64,000 bases of DNA from Urophycis tenuis (Eukaryota; Chordata; Actinopteri; Gadiformes; Phycidae). The translations under genes and the position numbers were made by a program. The notes beneath the pieces are model-generated. The model searched no databases. It saw only the letters and a program-made list of their open reading frames with translations, and was not told the origin of the DNA. Location: contig JAXIVH010000006.1 in NCBI GenBank assembly GCA_036785325.1, forward strand, positions 1,361,405 through 1,425,404, given 5' to 3'. The stretch's first letter is position 1; each line of letters begins with the position of its first letter. Of the stretch, positions 10,693 to 21,108 are shown piece after piece.

Positions 10693-12513
10693 TCAAACAG
10701 CTGCTTGATTGAAGCGGGACAAATAACCCGCAATGACCTCCTCCTTGTATGGCCGCTCAAACTGTGCAGCAAGGTCTTCAGGAACAGGAATTGCCAGGAC
10801 TGCATCAGTGTAGGGTGCCGGGTCCATAAACACCTTCTCGAAGATGAGGTCCATCATGTCCACTACATACCCTGTTTTATACAAGAAATGCACATTGTTT
10901 ACTTTTTTCAGAGACTGAAAGTGTTTTGCTCATTACCTCCTGACACTTTATCTAATTTAATATGTTTCATAAGGTTTTTGTGTGTGTGTGTGTGTGTGTG
11001 TGTATTACTTTATACAGTTATTTATTGTTGAAATGTTTATAGTTTGTAAGTGCAACAAGTAAAAAGAAATCCTTTAGTTTTGGTATAAAAAAATAAAAAG
11101 TAAACTCTTACTGTATGTTGGCTCTGTTTTTAGGGGTTTTGCTCTACACTCTACCTTCAATGCCTTCGGGAAGTGCACCTTGAAGAGGGGTACACCTTGG
11201 TCCGTCTTTGCTTGTGGTCGGTTGGCGTTTTCGTTGTACTACATTGCCGCCAAGTAGAGTCTGTAATAACAAAAGAAAAAAATCTAAAATGTCAGAAACT
11301 TTATTATATTTATGATAACATGTAACTCCTTACTAACTTCTTCCCAAGTAAATGCGGCCTAATGAAGCTGGCTGTATACCTGCACTCCTGTAAGAAGCCC
11401 GTAGAGTCTTGAAGGACAGCTGTGTGCCTACACAACGTGTTTCCATCTCTGTCTGGCATGCAACACCTCTTGATGCAGGAATCTGTGCCGTTGATGTTTG
11501 TGATGAGCTGGTCTATAACAAGCACACAGGGGTTAGAAAAAAACATCTTCTCAGAACAAATGTAATCATCCCTCCCCCCACTATGTATCTGAGAACAGTG
11601 AGAAACATTTTTTTCACATGCATTTTAATATACCATTGAATAATGACTGAATACATAAGGTAAGCAACAAAACATAGTTTGTTTGTATGCACAGGACAGG
11701 CCAGGACAGTCTGATGACAGAGAGTTCTGAGGTTGAAGTCCTATAATAACAAAATGCACCCGAGACAGTGACATGTCTGTAGCTACGACATGTCCGCTAT
11801 TCTGCTGCAGCAGAGGAAACTCTGCTGTTCTCAGCTCCACGGCCACGACTGTGGCCACGACTGCTAAAATGCGGGACGATACTGTAAACCGGTGCGTGTT
11901 TATCAAAGCTTGGTCGCCGTGCAGAGGCACCAGTCGGTTTGAGCTGCGTTCAAAACGCCTCAGGCAGTGATCACTGCTACAGTATAACCAGTACATCCAG
12001 TGATAAACGTTCCGCGGTGCAAAAATAAGGGCGATTAAAATGCGTTATTTTTGTGTCATTCATTCATCTTAATGAACGCGTTAAAGTCCCGGCCCTAGTT
12101 TTAACGTAAGGTATAAGAAGACTATGTCGCGGCCCAACAGTACTTTATGCTAGCTGCCATGCTAACAGGGGCCGCCAAGCCGGCTAAACAGTAAATCAGA
12201 ATAAAATGTTCAAACTTACAGCTTCCACGTTCGTAGTTGGATCGCGAACAGTTGGTACCGATCCATTTTTAATCCGCAGGGATTTATCAAATCCAGTTTT
12301 ATACTGTCCCTCGTTGATGAAGCAGTCCAACGTGAAATGGTTAGCACACACATACAGCACTTTGGGAACTGCTGTAGGGACATCACCATCAAAAATGAAA
12401 TTCACCCATTGAGTCCTCAGAACCTCCGAAGAGGGAGGTTTATAAAGAGTTGTGTGCTCATTTGTGCAGCCAACAACAGAGCAACCACTTCTTCCAGCTC
12501 GTACCATCGCCAT
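10693..12513 (-). pseudogene. THAP-domain transposase gene remnant, DDE core deleted
   Basis: Minus-strand exons in order: 12220-12513 (THAP domain, donor GTAAGT); 11380-11512 (contains VGTQLSFKTLRASYRS); 11112-11260 (LAAM, a stop codon, then YNENANRPQAKTD); 10693-10871 (ending KEEVIAGYLSRFNQAAV, stop 10693-10695). The last two resemble the conserved C-terminal tail of THAP-linked transposase-like proteins in fish. The catalytic region normally between the VGTQLS segment and the LAAM segment is absent, and an in-frame TAG follows LAAM. The gene is therefore dead, although the THAP and tail exons stay well conserved, which suggests a recent deletion. Confidence 0.7.
10979..11003. repeat. (TG)n microsatellite
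   Basis: About 12 TG dinucleotides inside the THAP element. Confidence 0.9.
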
Positions 12514-12822
12514 TCTGCCAACCAGAGCAATGCTAGCGAGCGGAATAATGGCGGTGTTTAGAAACTTTGTTAGGGGCGTGGCAAACCTTCACCGGAGGCG
12601 TTGCCACCAGCCTGAGGGGAGCGGCCGAGTCTGTTGCTGACATCATTTGCAGACCATTTCTCAAACAGCCTGTTTTAGCGCACATTTTCTACAGACTGTG
12701 AAAGCAAAAAAAGGAGAGGATGAACTTTTTTCATATCAGGAGGGATTGTAGACAGGCCGGGGATGCATATTATTGATAGAAAAACGCTCTAAAGTGCATT
12801 TTGCATAATATGGGACCTTTAA

Positions 12823-13108
12823 TGGGGCTGTAACAACAGAATGTTCGCTTAGAGCGACTCCGATCGGGCATGTATCAGCCAACAGTACAACATGATCCTT
12901 TAAATCTTCCCCATGCTATTGAAACGACAAAGTAAACGCATGAAACCTACCACAGTTCTTCCAGTGACGGAACACAAGCACGCGCCAAACAATTCAAGGG
13001 ACCGGCATGGTCTGCCAGGAGGCGGAAACCACTTATAAAGGTAACCACCCCCAAGAAGGGCGTGCGCACCTGGATCTGCGCGCCTGCGCTTCAAGTCAGC
13101 CCTACCAC
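12823..13108. other. Non-repetitive spacer, nothing recognised
   Basis: About 290 bases between the THAP element and the duplicated LINE segment. GC content is moderate with no clear ORF or splice signals. Confidence 0.5.
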
Positions 13109-14300
13109 ACACATTTGACATACAAATGATAGACAATGAATTAGTGTGTCGACAAAAAGTTAATAATTACAAAAGCTATACATGTGCTATACAATCTATT
13201 TACCCAGTATGAGACAACCCTAGACTTCTGGAATAATGCATGACAAATGAAGAACAGTGCACAACCTCCAAAACAACAACGCCTTCCTAATAATTAATAG
13301 CACAATTAATAGCACAATTAAAAGTTTAAGATTAAGGAAAAGGGAAAACCAAAATAATTCAGATCTTGCTGTCCAGCCTGTGCTTTTAACTCACCACTGG
13401 AAATTGTATCGACTGTTTTGCAACCATTTCAACTCAGCTGCTCACCTCTGAGGTGAGCAGCTGTGAAGAGGCTCCTGCTGTGGTGGGGGGGGGGGGGGGG
13501 GGGGGGGGGGGAACTGGTGGGCTGGAGCTGGAGCTGGTGGAAGGTGTTACGGGGCATGGTGTCAGGACTGACCCATTGTCCTTCAAAGCAAGGGTAGAAC
13601 TCATTCAAGTCGTTGGCCTGGCGCAAGTCGTTCACTCGCATTGAAAATTGCAATGCTGTTTCACCCGAACTTGTCCATTGGAGGATGATTGAGGTTGAAT
13701 AGCAGCAGCTACTGTGTGCACGATGCAACCCTTGCTGATTCCATTCAGTGCAAGTCATCAGAGTAAGATAAGGGCCAACAATGTCCAGAGTTGTATTGTG
13801 CCATATGGGTTCATGCTATGTAAGGTACACTAACATACATTGTATATAAAGTATACTCAGTATATATATAAATAAATATATGTTTTATATCTTGACTTGG
13901 TCATTTTAAAAGGCGCTCGCAAACCAAAAAGTGGGGGCACCCCTGATCTAGACGTGAGAGAGAGAGAGAGAGTATATATATAAGTAAGTATATATATATT
14001 TTTAAAGATAATGAATGTACCATCAAGGTGTGTTAAGAATGTACTGATTCCATGACAGTAAAAGATTATACATGTGATCCTGCGGAATAACACGGGTGTT
14101 CTGCAGAGATCAGAATCAGCTTTATTCGCCAAGTATGTTCACAAACATACAAGGAATTTTACTCTGGTTTTTCCATGCTCTCAATGTACAGACCAGCCTA
14201 GACATACAGCTCAAACAAGACAATGAGCTAAACATAAACATTAACTACTATAAAGTAAATGAGGAAAAACAGGTAAAACAAACATTTATCTACTAACACA
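13109..14300 (-). repeat. Segment duplicated at 38228-43245 (short copy, internally deleted)
   Basis: 13109-13436 matches 38228-38556 and 13445 onward matches 42633 onward. The intervening 4.1 kb of the long copy (L2 body plus nested transposons) is absent here. The junction holds 8 extra bases that complete an 11-base-stem hairpin (13437-13461). A G tract follows at about 13486-13511. This copy also has a TA/GA-rich insert (about 13855-14010) lacking in the other. The encoded strand is minus, with L2 remnant coding sequence around 13450-13640. Confidence 0.85.
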
Positions 14301-14320
14301 GATGTAGATACATATAAAAA

Positions 14321-14375
<55 letters not shown>

Positions 14376-14914
14376 CACAGCAATTAAATTGTAGCAGGAG
14401 GCAATAGTGCAATGGTGCAGAGGTAGGTGGATATGACATAACATGCATGTATACAATGTACAGTAGGGCCTATACTGCATGCTTAGGTTTATATTGATAT
14501 GACAATATGACAATGAAAATATGTTAAAAACTGTTTAGCCTCCCAAAAATATATAATTTAGAATTTGTATGTACAGTGAGTGTTCAGTATTACAGGGTTA
14601 TTGCACAGGGATTGTCTCTGAGACTGTGTGCCTGTGTTAACTGTTCATCAGAGTGACGGCCTGTGGGAAGAAGCTGTACTAGTGTCTGGTCACAGGTTTA
14701 CCGTGTTCTGTAACGCCTATCAGAGGGGAGGAGTTGGAATAGGTTGTGTCCAGGGTGTGATGGATCTGCAGTGATGTTTCCTGCACGTTTCCTGACTCTG
14801 GACACGTACAGGTCCTGAACGGAGGGCAGGTTGGCACCGATGATTTTTTCTGCAGTCCTGACTGCCCGTTGTAGTCTGTTCCTGTCCTGATTGGTGGCCG
14901 ATCCAAACCAGAAA
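14109..14914 (-). mobile_element. L2-like LINE, 3' part
   Basis: The minus strand ends in AATAAAGCTGATTCTGATCT, typical of L2/CR1-like 3' ends in fish. 14698-14914 codes the end of the ORF (FWFGSATNQDRNRLQRAVR and DPSHPGHNLFQLLPSDRRY). 5'-truncated by a MITE at 14917 and interrupted by a (TA)n run at 14322-14371. Confidence 0.8.
14322..14371. repeat. (TA)n microsatellite
   Basis: About 25 TA units within the LINE 3' UTR. Confidence 0.95.
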
Positions 14915-14916
14915 GT

Positions 14917-15040
14917 CAGTACGTTTACATGCAGCAAGAAATTCGAATTTCTGATCGGATCAGATAATGACATGCGTAAGACCGGATCACTTGTCCGAAT
15001 ATACATGCCGTTCAGAGATCGGATTAACAGCCGGAGCATG
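14917..15040. mobile_element. One-ended fragment of the CAGTACG MITE
   Basis: Starts CAGTACGTTTACATGCAGCA and matches one end of the complete MITE at 41523-41919 for about 124 bases, then stops. It sits directly against LINE coding sequence. Confidence 0.85.
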
Positions 15041-15067
15041 TATTGAATATAATAATATGTTTTTTTT

Positions 15068-15358
15068 TAGAATCCATTATTTTAATGCACAGAGAAGGAT
15101 TTATTTTATGAATAATTAAGGGCGTGGTCAACCGCTTATCCTCTAGAGGGTCGCGGGGGGGCTGGAGCCAATCCCAGCTGCAACGGGTGAGAGGCGGGGT
15201 ACACCCTGGACAGGTCGCCAGCCAATCACAGGGCTAACATATAGAGACGAACAACCATTCACACTTACATACACACCTATGGTCAATTTATAGACACCAA
15301 TTAACCTAATCCCCTACCTGCATGTTTTTGGTCTGTGGGAGGAAGCCGGAGTACCCGG
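15068..15358. repeat. Two repeat fragments: a piece shared with 35628-35692, then a common fish repeat
   Basis: 15068-15132 is the reverse complement of 35628-35692. 15130-15358 (CCGCTTATCCTCTAGAGGG.. to GGAGTACCCGGAG) is a very widespread teleost interspersed repeat known to me by sequence only. Confidence 0.7.
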
Positions 15359-15687
15359 AGAAAAGCAAAAGTCTGTTTGATAATTACATTTGTCAGATTT
15401 GGGAATATTTCATAGTCATTCCATGTATTCTATGTTGTTTAATACATTACCAATACAGTGTAATAACCTATTAGTATGGTAAGAGTTAAGATATAACAAC
15501 TAAGCTCATTAAGGATAGTGCCTAACGCTTCCCTCAGATACTGAGGACAATCTCTCAGGCTTCGGTGCCAAAACTGTGTAAATAACTAAACAGATTTTTT
15601 TTTAAAACCTGCCTTGCAGAACCAATCCAAAGTCTTACGGGCCCTTCATACAGAGTCCCTGAGTCCCGCTCCTTCCACTGCTCCTTC

Positions 15688-17470
15688 TGTCAGGGAGTTG
15701 TGGAGTGCAGAGAGGCGAGGCAGGCAGGAGTACTTTTGCGCTTTTAATTCAAAACTAAGGCAAAGATACAGGAACAGACAGATGACAACTCACATGAACG
15801 GCGACGACACCAAACAACGACGAGACTCGGACAAAGACTGAACAGAAGACAGGACTTAAATACACAGACTAATTACAAACCCAAGACAGGTGAGGGAACA
15901 AGACACAGGTGAACACGATGGGGCAATCACCAAGGGAAACAGGACACAGGGGAAACAGAGTAAACCAATGAAAACCAGACAGACAGACCAAGACAAGGGG
16001 AAACACAAAGCAAACCAATGAAAATGACAGCACACAGACACAGATCATGACAGAACCCCCCCCCTCAAGGGACGGCTCCTGACGTCCCCAAACCCCAACA
16101 CCAAGATGGGTGGGAGGAGGGGCCTGGAGGAGGGCTACCAGGAGCGGAGCAGGGAACATCAGGCGGCACCCTTCTGGAGGCCGGCGGCGGTGGCGCGGGC
16201 CCTCCGGAGGCCGGCGGCGGTGGCGCGAGCCCTCCGGAGGCCGGCGGTGAAGGCAGAACCCCTTGGACTCATGAAACGCCGCTGGAACAAGGGCCTCAGG
16301 GGAGGCTGAGGCTGCAGAATCTGGGGGCAGAGTCTCTGGAGCGGCTGCAGACTCAGGGGGCAGAGTCTAGGGAGCGGCTGCAGACTCAGGGGGCGGAGTC
16401 TCTGGAGCGGCTGCAGTCTCCGGGGGCGGAGTCTCTGGAGCGGCTGCAGTCTCCGGGGGCGGAGTCTCTGGAGCGGCTGCAGTCTCCGGGGGCGGAGTCT
16501 CTGGAGCGGCTGCAGACTCCGGGGGTGGAGCCGGCCGGACCGCCTCCAGCGAGCGAGGAGCGGGCGTCAGTCGGACGGCCACCTGCGTGCGAGGAGCGGG
16601 CGTCGGCCGGACGGCCACCTGCGTGCGAGGAGCGGGCGTCGGCCGGACGGCCACCTGCGTGCGAGGAGCAGGCGTCGGCCGGACGGCCACCTGCGTGCGA
16701 GGAGCGGGCGTCGGCCGGACGGCCACCTGCGTGCGAGGAGCGGGCGTCGGCAGGACCTCCCCAACTGGGGACAGCTGTGGCCCAGCGGCGGAGACAGGAG
16801 GGCGCTGCGGCCCAGCGGCGGAGACAGGAGGGCGCTGCGGCCCAGCGGCGACGACAGGAGGGCGCTGCGGCCCAGCGGGGACGACAGGAGGGCGCTGCGG
16901 CCCAGCGGCGGAGACAGGAGGGCGCTGCGGCCCAGCGGCGGAGACAGGAGGGCGCTGCGGCCCAGCGGGGACGACAGGAGGGCGCTGCGGCCCAGCGGCG
17001 GAGACAGGAGGGCGCTGCGGCCCAGCGGCGGAGACAGGAGGGCGCTGCGGCCCAGCGGGGAAGACAGGAGGGCGCTGCGGCCCAGCGGCGGAGACAGGAG
17101 GCCGCTGCGGCCCAGCGGGGACAGGAGGGCGCTGCGGCCCAGCGGGGGAGGCAGGAGGGGTTGGACCCAAGTGCAGAGAGGCGAGGCAGGCAGGAGTACT
17201 TTTGCTCTTTTAATTCAAAACTAAGGCAAAGATACAGGAACAGACAGATGACAACTCACATGAACGGCGACGACACCAAACAATGACGAGACTCGGACAA
17301 AGACTGAACAGAAGACAGGACTTAAATACACAGACTAATTACAAACCCAAGACAGGTGAGGGAACAAGACACAGGTGAACACGATGGGGCAATCACCAAG
17401 GGAAACAGGACACAGGGGAAACACAAAGCAAACCAATGAAAATGACAGAACACAGACACAGATCATGACA
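15688..17470 (-). mobile_element. Non-autonomous LTR-retrotransposon-like element
   Basis: Flanked by a 5-bp direct repeat CCTTC (15683-15687, 17471-17475); the related locus at 59400 is the empty site. Long direct repeats, 15706-16052 and 17172-17470, begin TGTCATGATC and end CTCTGCA on the minus strand, the TG..CA ends of an LTR, with a TATTTAAG motif inside. A G-rich run (minus GAGGGGGGGGG, near 16055-16067) next to the left repeat suits a polypurine tract. The left repeat carries 18 extra terminal bases. No gag, RT or integrase is recognisable. Confidence 0.7.
16330..17170 (-). repeat. Three consecutive coding-frame minisatellites (33, 36 and 30 bp)
   Basis: About 16337-16530 is a 33-bp unit, about 16551-16750 a 36-bp unit, and about 16799-17158 a 30-bp unit (roughly 12 copies). 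All periods are multiples of three. The minus strand stays open for 267 codons (16367-17170) with repeats like GPQRPPVSAA, TPAPRTQVAVRP and PPPETAAAPET. The plus strand is open too, so coding is not proven. It is the internal region of the LTR-like element. Confidence 0.85.
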
Positions 17471-17689
17471 CCTTCCTCTTTCTCAAGGACACTTTACATG
17501 TGGACAGTTAGAGGTGGGATCAACCCTGCTGTTAGTGGACGACTCACCATCAACTGAGCTACTGCCGCCCCATTACACGTTGGTCAATTTCAGATAATTA
17601 AAAGATAATTAAAAAAAAAAAGCTTGACTTTTGTTAAAAGTCACAGTTGATGTTTATGACTTATTTGTTGCTTAACCAAAGGGTTAACT

Positions 17690-17731
17690 GTCACCACACC
17701 ATCTTACATATTATGTACGATGGTGTGGTAA
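17690..17731. repeat. Short inverted repeat conserved in both duplication copies
   Basis: CACCACACCATC and GATGGTGTGGT arms around a 15-base loop; also present near 59646-59682. Confidence 0.7.
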
Positions 17732-17871
17732 GAGTTAGGCGAGAGAGGTAACAATGTTTATATAATAAACATTCAGTATACTACTCAATTTGGAGTCGAC
17801 CAAGAGCAGTGGAGCTTGGACCCAAGCCAAGGTTACCATCATGTGAGCCAGCACATTTGTATACAAACAAT

Positions 17872-18612
17872 CCCTGGTGTTGAGGCTAGCCTGGTCCTGG
17901 TCCCTGGTGTTGAGGCTAGCCTGGTCCTGGTTCCTGGTGTTGAGGCTAGCCTGGTCCTGGTTCCTGGTGTTGAGGCTAGCCTGGTCCTGGTCCCTGGTGT
18001 TGAGGTTAGCCTGGTCCTGGTTCCTGGTGTTGAGGCTAGCCTGGTCCTGGTCCCTGGTGTTGAGGCTAGTCTGGTCCTGGTTCCTGGTGTTGAGGCTAGC
18101 CTGGTCCTGATTCCTGGTGTTGAGGCTAGCCTGGTCCTGGTCCCTGGTGTTGAGGCTAGCCTGGTCCTGGTTCCTGGTGTTGAGGCTAGCCTGGTCCTGG
18201 TCCCTGGTGTTGAGGCTAGCCTGGTCCTGGTCCCTGGTGTTGAGGCTAGCCTGGTCCTGGTCCCTGGTGTTGAGGCTAACCTGGTCCTGGTTCCTGGTGT
18301 TGAGGCTAGCCTGGTCCTGGTCCCTGGTGTTGAGGCTAGCCTGGTCCTGGTTCCTGGTGTTGAGGCTAGCCTGGTCCTGGTCCCTGGTGTTGAGGCTAGC
18401 CTGGTCCTGGTTCCTGGTTCATGGTGTTGAGGCTAGCCTGCTCCTGGTTCCTGGTGATGAGGCTGTCCTGGTTTCTGGTGTTGAGGCTAGCCTGCTCCTG
18501 GTTCCTGGTGTTGAGGCTAACCTGGTCCTGGTTCCTGGTGTTGAGGCTAGCCTGGTCCTGGTTCCTGGTGTTGAGGCTAGCCTGGTCCTGGTTCCTGGTG
18601 TTGAGGTTAGCA
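17872..18612. repeat. 30-bp minisatellite, about 24 units
   Basis: Unit TGTTGAGGCTAGCCTGGTCC plus TGGTYCCTGG, almost perfect, occasionally 28-36 bp near 18420-18480. Shared with the more scrambled array at 59840-60560. All the long ORFs with (V)EASLVLVPG repeats come from it. The next 340 bases (18613-18950) hold nothing recognised. Confidence 0.95.
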
Positions 18613-19626
18613 CCAGGGACGAGGAAAAAAATGTACTAAATTTAATCATTTTTATTTTAAACTTTACTCTTCATTGTAGGCAGACAGGGAAAGGGAATGT
18701 CAACACAACCATGGAGAACACGCAAATATAAACCCAAGTCTGAATAAAAATTAAAATCACAATGACAAACGTGACAAATCAATAATAAAGTGCTTAGCAA
18801 AAATACAAGTGTTACAAAAACATGTGGAACGTGTTTCCTCGCTTGTTGCGGCAAACACCTTTCACTTCTCACACTGTTTCTGTTATTGAAGAAACAAACA
18901 CGAACACGAGACAATGAATGTGTCACTACATACGTTGCTCGGTAGCAGAGGGCGAGTGCCTTTGGTCGCGTTCCGATTGCAACGTTCCCTACACTGTTCC
19001 TTACTCCCTAGTTACTGGGCAGAGTACAGAAGTCAAGGGGTACTCTGCAAAGGGTACTCGTTCTTAGCGGTTTCATTTGGAACACCCTGCGTACGTTATC
19101 AACAGCAGGCAGCGTTAACGTCACACTTTGATTACATCTTTGTTCCTCAAGTCAAGAAATGGGATGCTTATGGCACACTCACGCAGCTAACATTGCGCAA
19201 AACAGTTTTTGCTCTTCATAAATACATATGTTCAAACTTCTGTTGCCTGTGGTTAATATATTCTAATGTTTAAAAGTATATTTGGATGACTTTGGGACTC
19301 TTCATCGGCGAAGTGATGCAGCTATGTAGAATTCGTCAATTTCCCAACCAAGGACGGAAAAGGAGTTGACGGAAGGTTTAGCGTGAGGATTCTAGCAGCG
19401 ACTGAAATTACAATAAAACAATTAAACATACCTTGATCTGACTCCATATATTTCGGTACACTACCACTGTGTGCGGTTAACGCACTAATTATAACCGGGT
19501 TTTCCTCACGAGGCAGGCTAACCCCGGATGATTGTTGGTAATTGAAATGTCTTTCCGATCCTTTGAGTCCCCCCGCAGAGATGGATACCATGCCCCTTCA
19601 CCCTTTACTGGTTCTTAGGCAGAGTA

Positions 19627-20590
19627 CTATGATTCCTTTATACCGTCTCCAAAGCGGGTTACATCATAATTACCTAGAACATCAATGAGGCCAGATAGAG
19701 ACGAGTGAGCCCGATTCAAAGCCTCCGAGTTCACTCGTTCTACCTCGGCTCTGTTCGATGAGCTACTTCTACTGTCGTCACAGGAAGAACTACTCGCTAA
19801 ATAACTATGTCCATAGCGGAACACCTCGCGGTTCTAGTTGAACTCAAATTCGGTAGGACCAGGGCATTCCTTTAGGAATAAACATTTATTAGACAGATAC
19901 AAGTCACTAACCAAACAAAAAATAAACACAGTGAGGAATGAGTAATTAACACACTATAAGAAGACTATAGAAAAAACATACAAAGAATACAAGACAGTAA
20001 TCAGAGAATGAAGTTACCTAGGTTGTACTACAGATGGCTTCCTAGAGCAGTGTCTCCCTATTCCTTATATAGTGTGTTCTAAGTTATACAATGGCTTTGT
20101 TTACGGGACCATATGGTATTTACCTAAAACCATTTGTTGAGGTTTCCCCAGGGTCTCAACTGTTGCATGATCCCCTGTGGAGATCTGGGCGTTACCTAAT
20201 TTATTATGCATTGGGAACCTTAAACTCTAAGTTCTGTATGATACTCTAATTGCCTAATGAGACCAAGACCATTTTACTACACATATAGTGACAAACATGT
20301 TATGACAATTACATTATAAAGTAATACAATTATTTCCACATATTTTCTCCTCGTTTACTTCGGTGTGATTCCCTGACCCTTAAGGGGTCGGGAGGAGGTC
20401 AGTGAATTACTAAGTATACCAACAGTCATGCATCCATACTTCCCCCTTCACCCCTTTTCCCCAAAGGTTGAGAGTGGGTCAGGATACGACATCGTAAAAA
20501 CCAGTCATTCATTCTTCTGCAATGTCTGCAGGAAACAAACCCCCACATCCCTTACTACATCACAGATCAAGACAACAAAAAGATCCCAGC
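19627..20590 (-). mobile_element. Possible retroviral-type LTR and leader
   Basis: On the minus strand, a TATA-like box (CTATATAAGG, near 20079) is followed about 190 bases later by AATAAA (near 19885), as in U3-R-U5 order. Downstream, 19627-19824 is a 65-codon Ser-rich ORF of unknown identity. A start near 20580 (TGTTGTCTTG) is possible. No pol is seen and no second LTR or TSD was found, so this may be a solo or partial element. The 18950-19620 flank shows nothing I can name. Confidence 0.35.
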
Positions 20591-20799
20591 TAAGATTTTA
20601 TATTCCTACACTATGTTCCCTAGCCCCCTACCTACTGTGTAGTTCTCTTTGTAGTGGGCACGGTACCAACGGAATGGAATCTCACTTAATATGGCAGAAC
20701 ACTCTGCACTGTCCACTTCGCAGTCCACTCTGACGCGTTTGGAACGCACCCTGTGCTCCGGTGTCTTCCAACGAGGAAAAGAACAATATTGAAACGTTC

Positions 20800-20877
20800 T
20801 ATCGAACACATTTTCTCTTGATATTGATCACGTATCTATCGCGATACATATCGTTATCGTTTTATCGCCCAGCCCTA
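20800..20877 (-). mobile_element. Terminus of a common fish DNA transposon
   Basis: The minus strand reads AGGGCTGGGCGATAAAACG, a familiar teleost transposon end. It abuts the point (20878) where homology to copy B resumes, so it probably marks the insertion that removed the TNFRSF-A downstream flank. Confidence 0.5.
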
Positions 20878-20978
20878 GTCAGGACATACAGCCAGCCTCC
20901 ACATGCAGCAACACTCTGCCTGAAGACTGAAGCTGGTTATTCTCAGGTGAAGATTAGGTCACAACCAGACACACAAGC

Positions 20979-20980
<2 letters not shown>

Positions 20981-21011
<31 letters not shown>

Positions 21012-21012
21012 C
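20981..21012. repeat. (ACAG)n microsatellite
   Basis: Eight or so ACAG units; the equivalent array in copy B is at 61321-61361. Confidence 0.95.
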
Positions 21013-21108
21013 TGAGACACACAACCACCCCACAAAATCAAGAGACACACAACCACACACAAGCAGACACAACCAGCCAGAGGAGCAAGCTACTGCATGT
21101 ATTACTTG

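Larger units (their letters stand above)
8717..12820. mobile_element. TIR DNA transposon with THAP, transposase-tail and P2X7-like exons (copy 2)
   Basis: The termini are inverted copies of AAAGGTCCCATATTATG (left 8717-8733, right 12804-12820), 4.1 kb apart. It carries a plus-strand P2X7-like gene remnant and a minus-strand THAP/transposase remnant. The target-site duplication is ambiguous: TTA/TAA-like bases flank both ends but overlap the palindrome. The catalytic middle of the transposase is missing, so it is a deletion derivative. I cannot name the superfamily with certainty; the gene content recalls THAP-bearing fish elements. Confidence 0.75.

Noticed and set aside
10244..10805. Two minus-strand ORFs near 10.3-10.8 kb
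   Set aside because: They overlap the end of the transposase tail in other frames and lack any recognisable motif.
16525..17286. 253-codon plus-strand ORF rich in QEGAAAQRRR
   Set aside because: Opposite strand to the inferred LTR element; open only because the repeat periods are multiples of three.
17872..18612. Possible CRISPR-like array
   Set aside because: Units are contiguous with no unique spacers, and the genome is a vertebrate; it is a minisatellite.
17816..18731. Several long ORFs with EASLVLVPG or RLAWSWFLVL repeats
   Set aside because: Produced by a 30-bp repeat (multiple of three) with no flanking coding signal; the array is scrambled in copy B.
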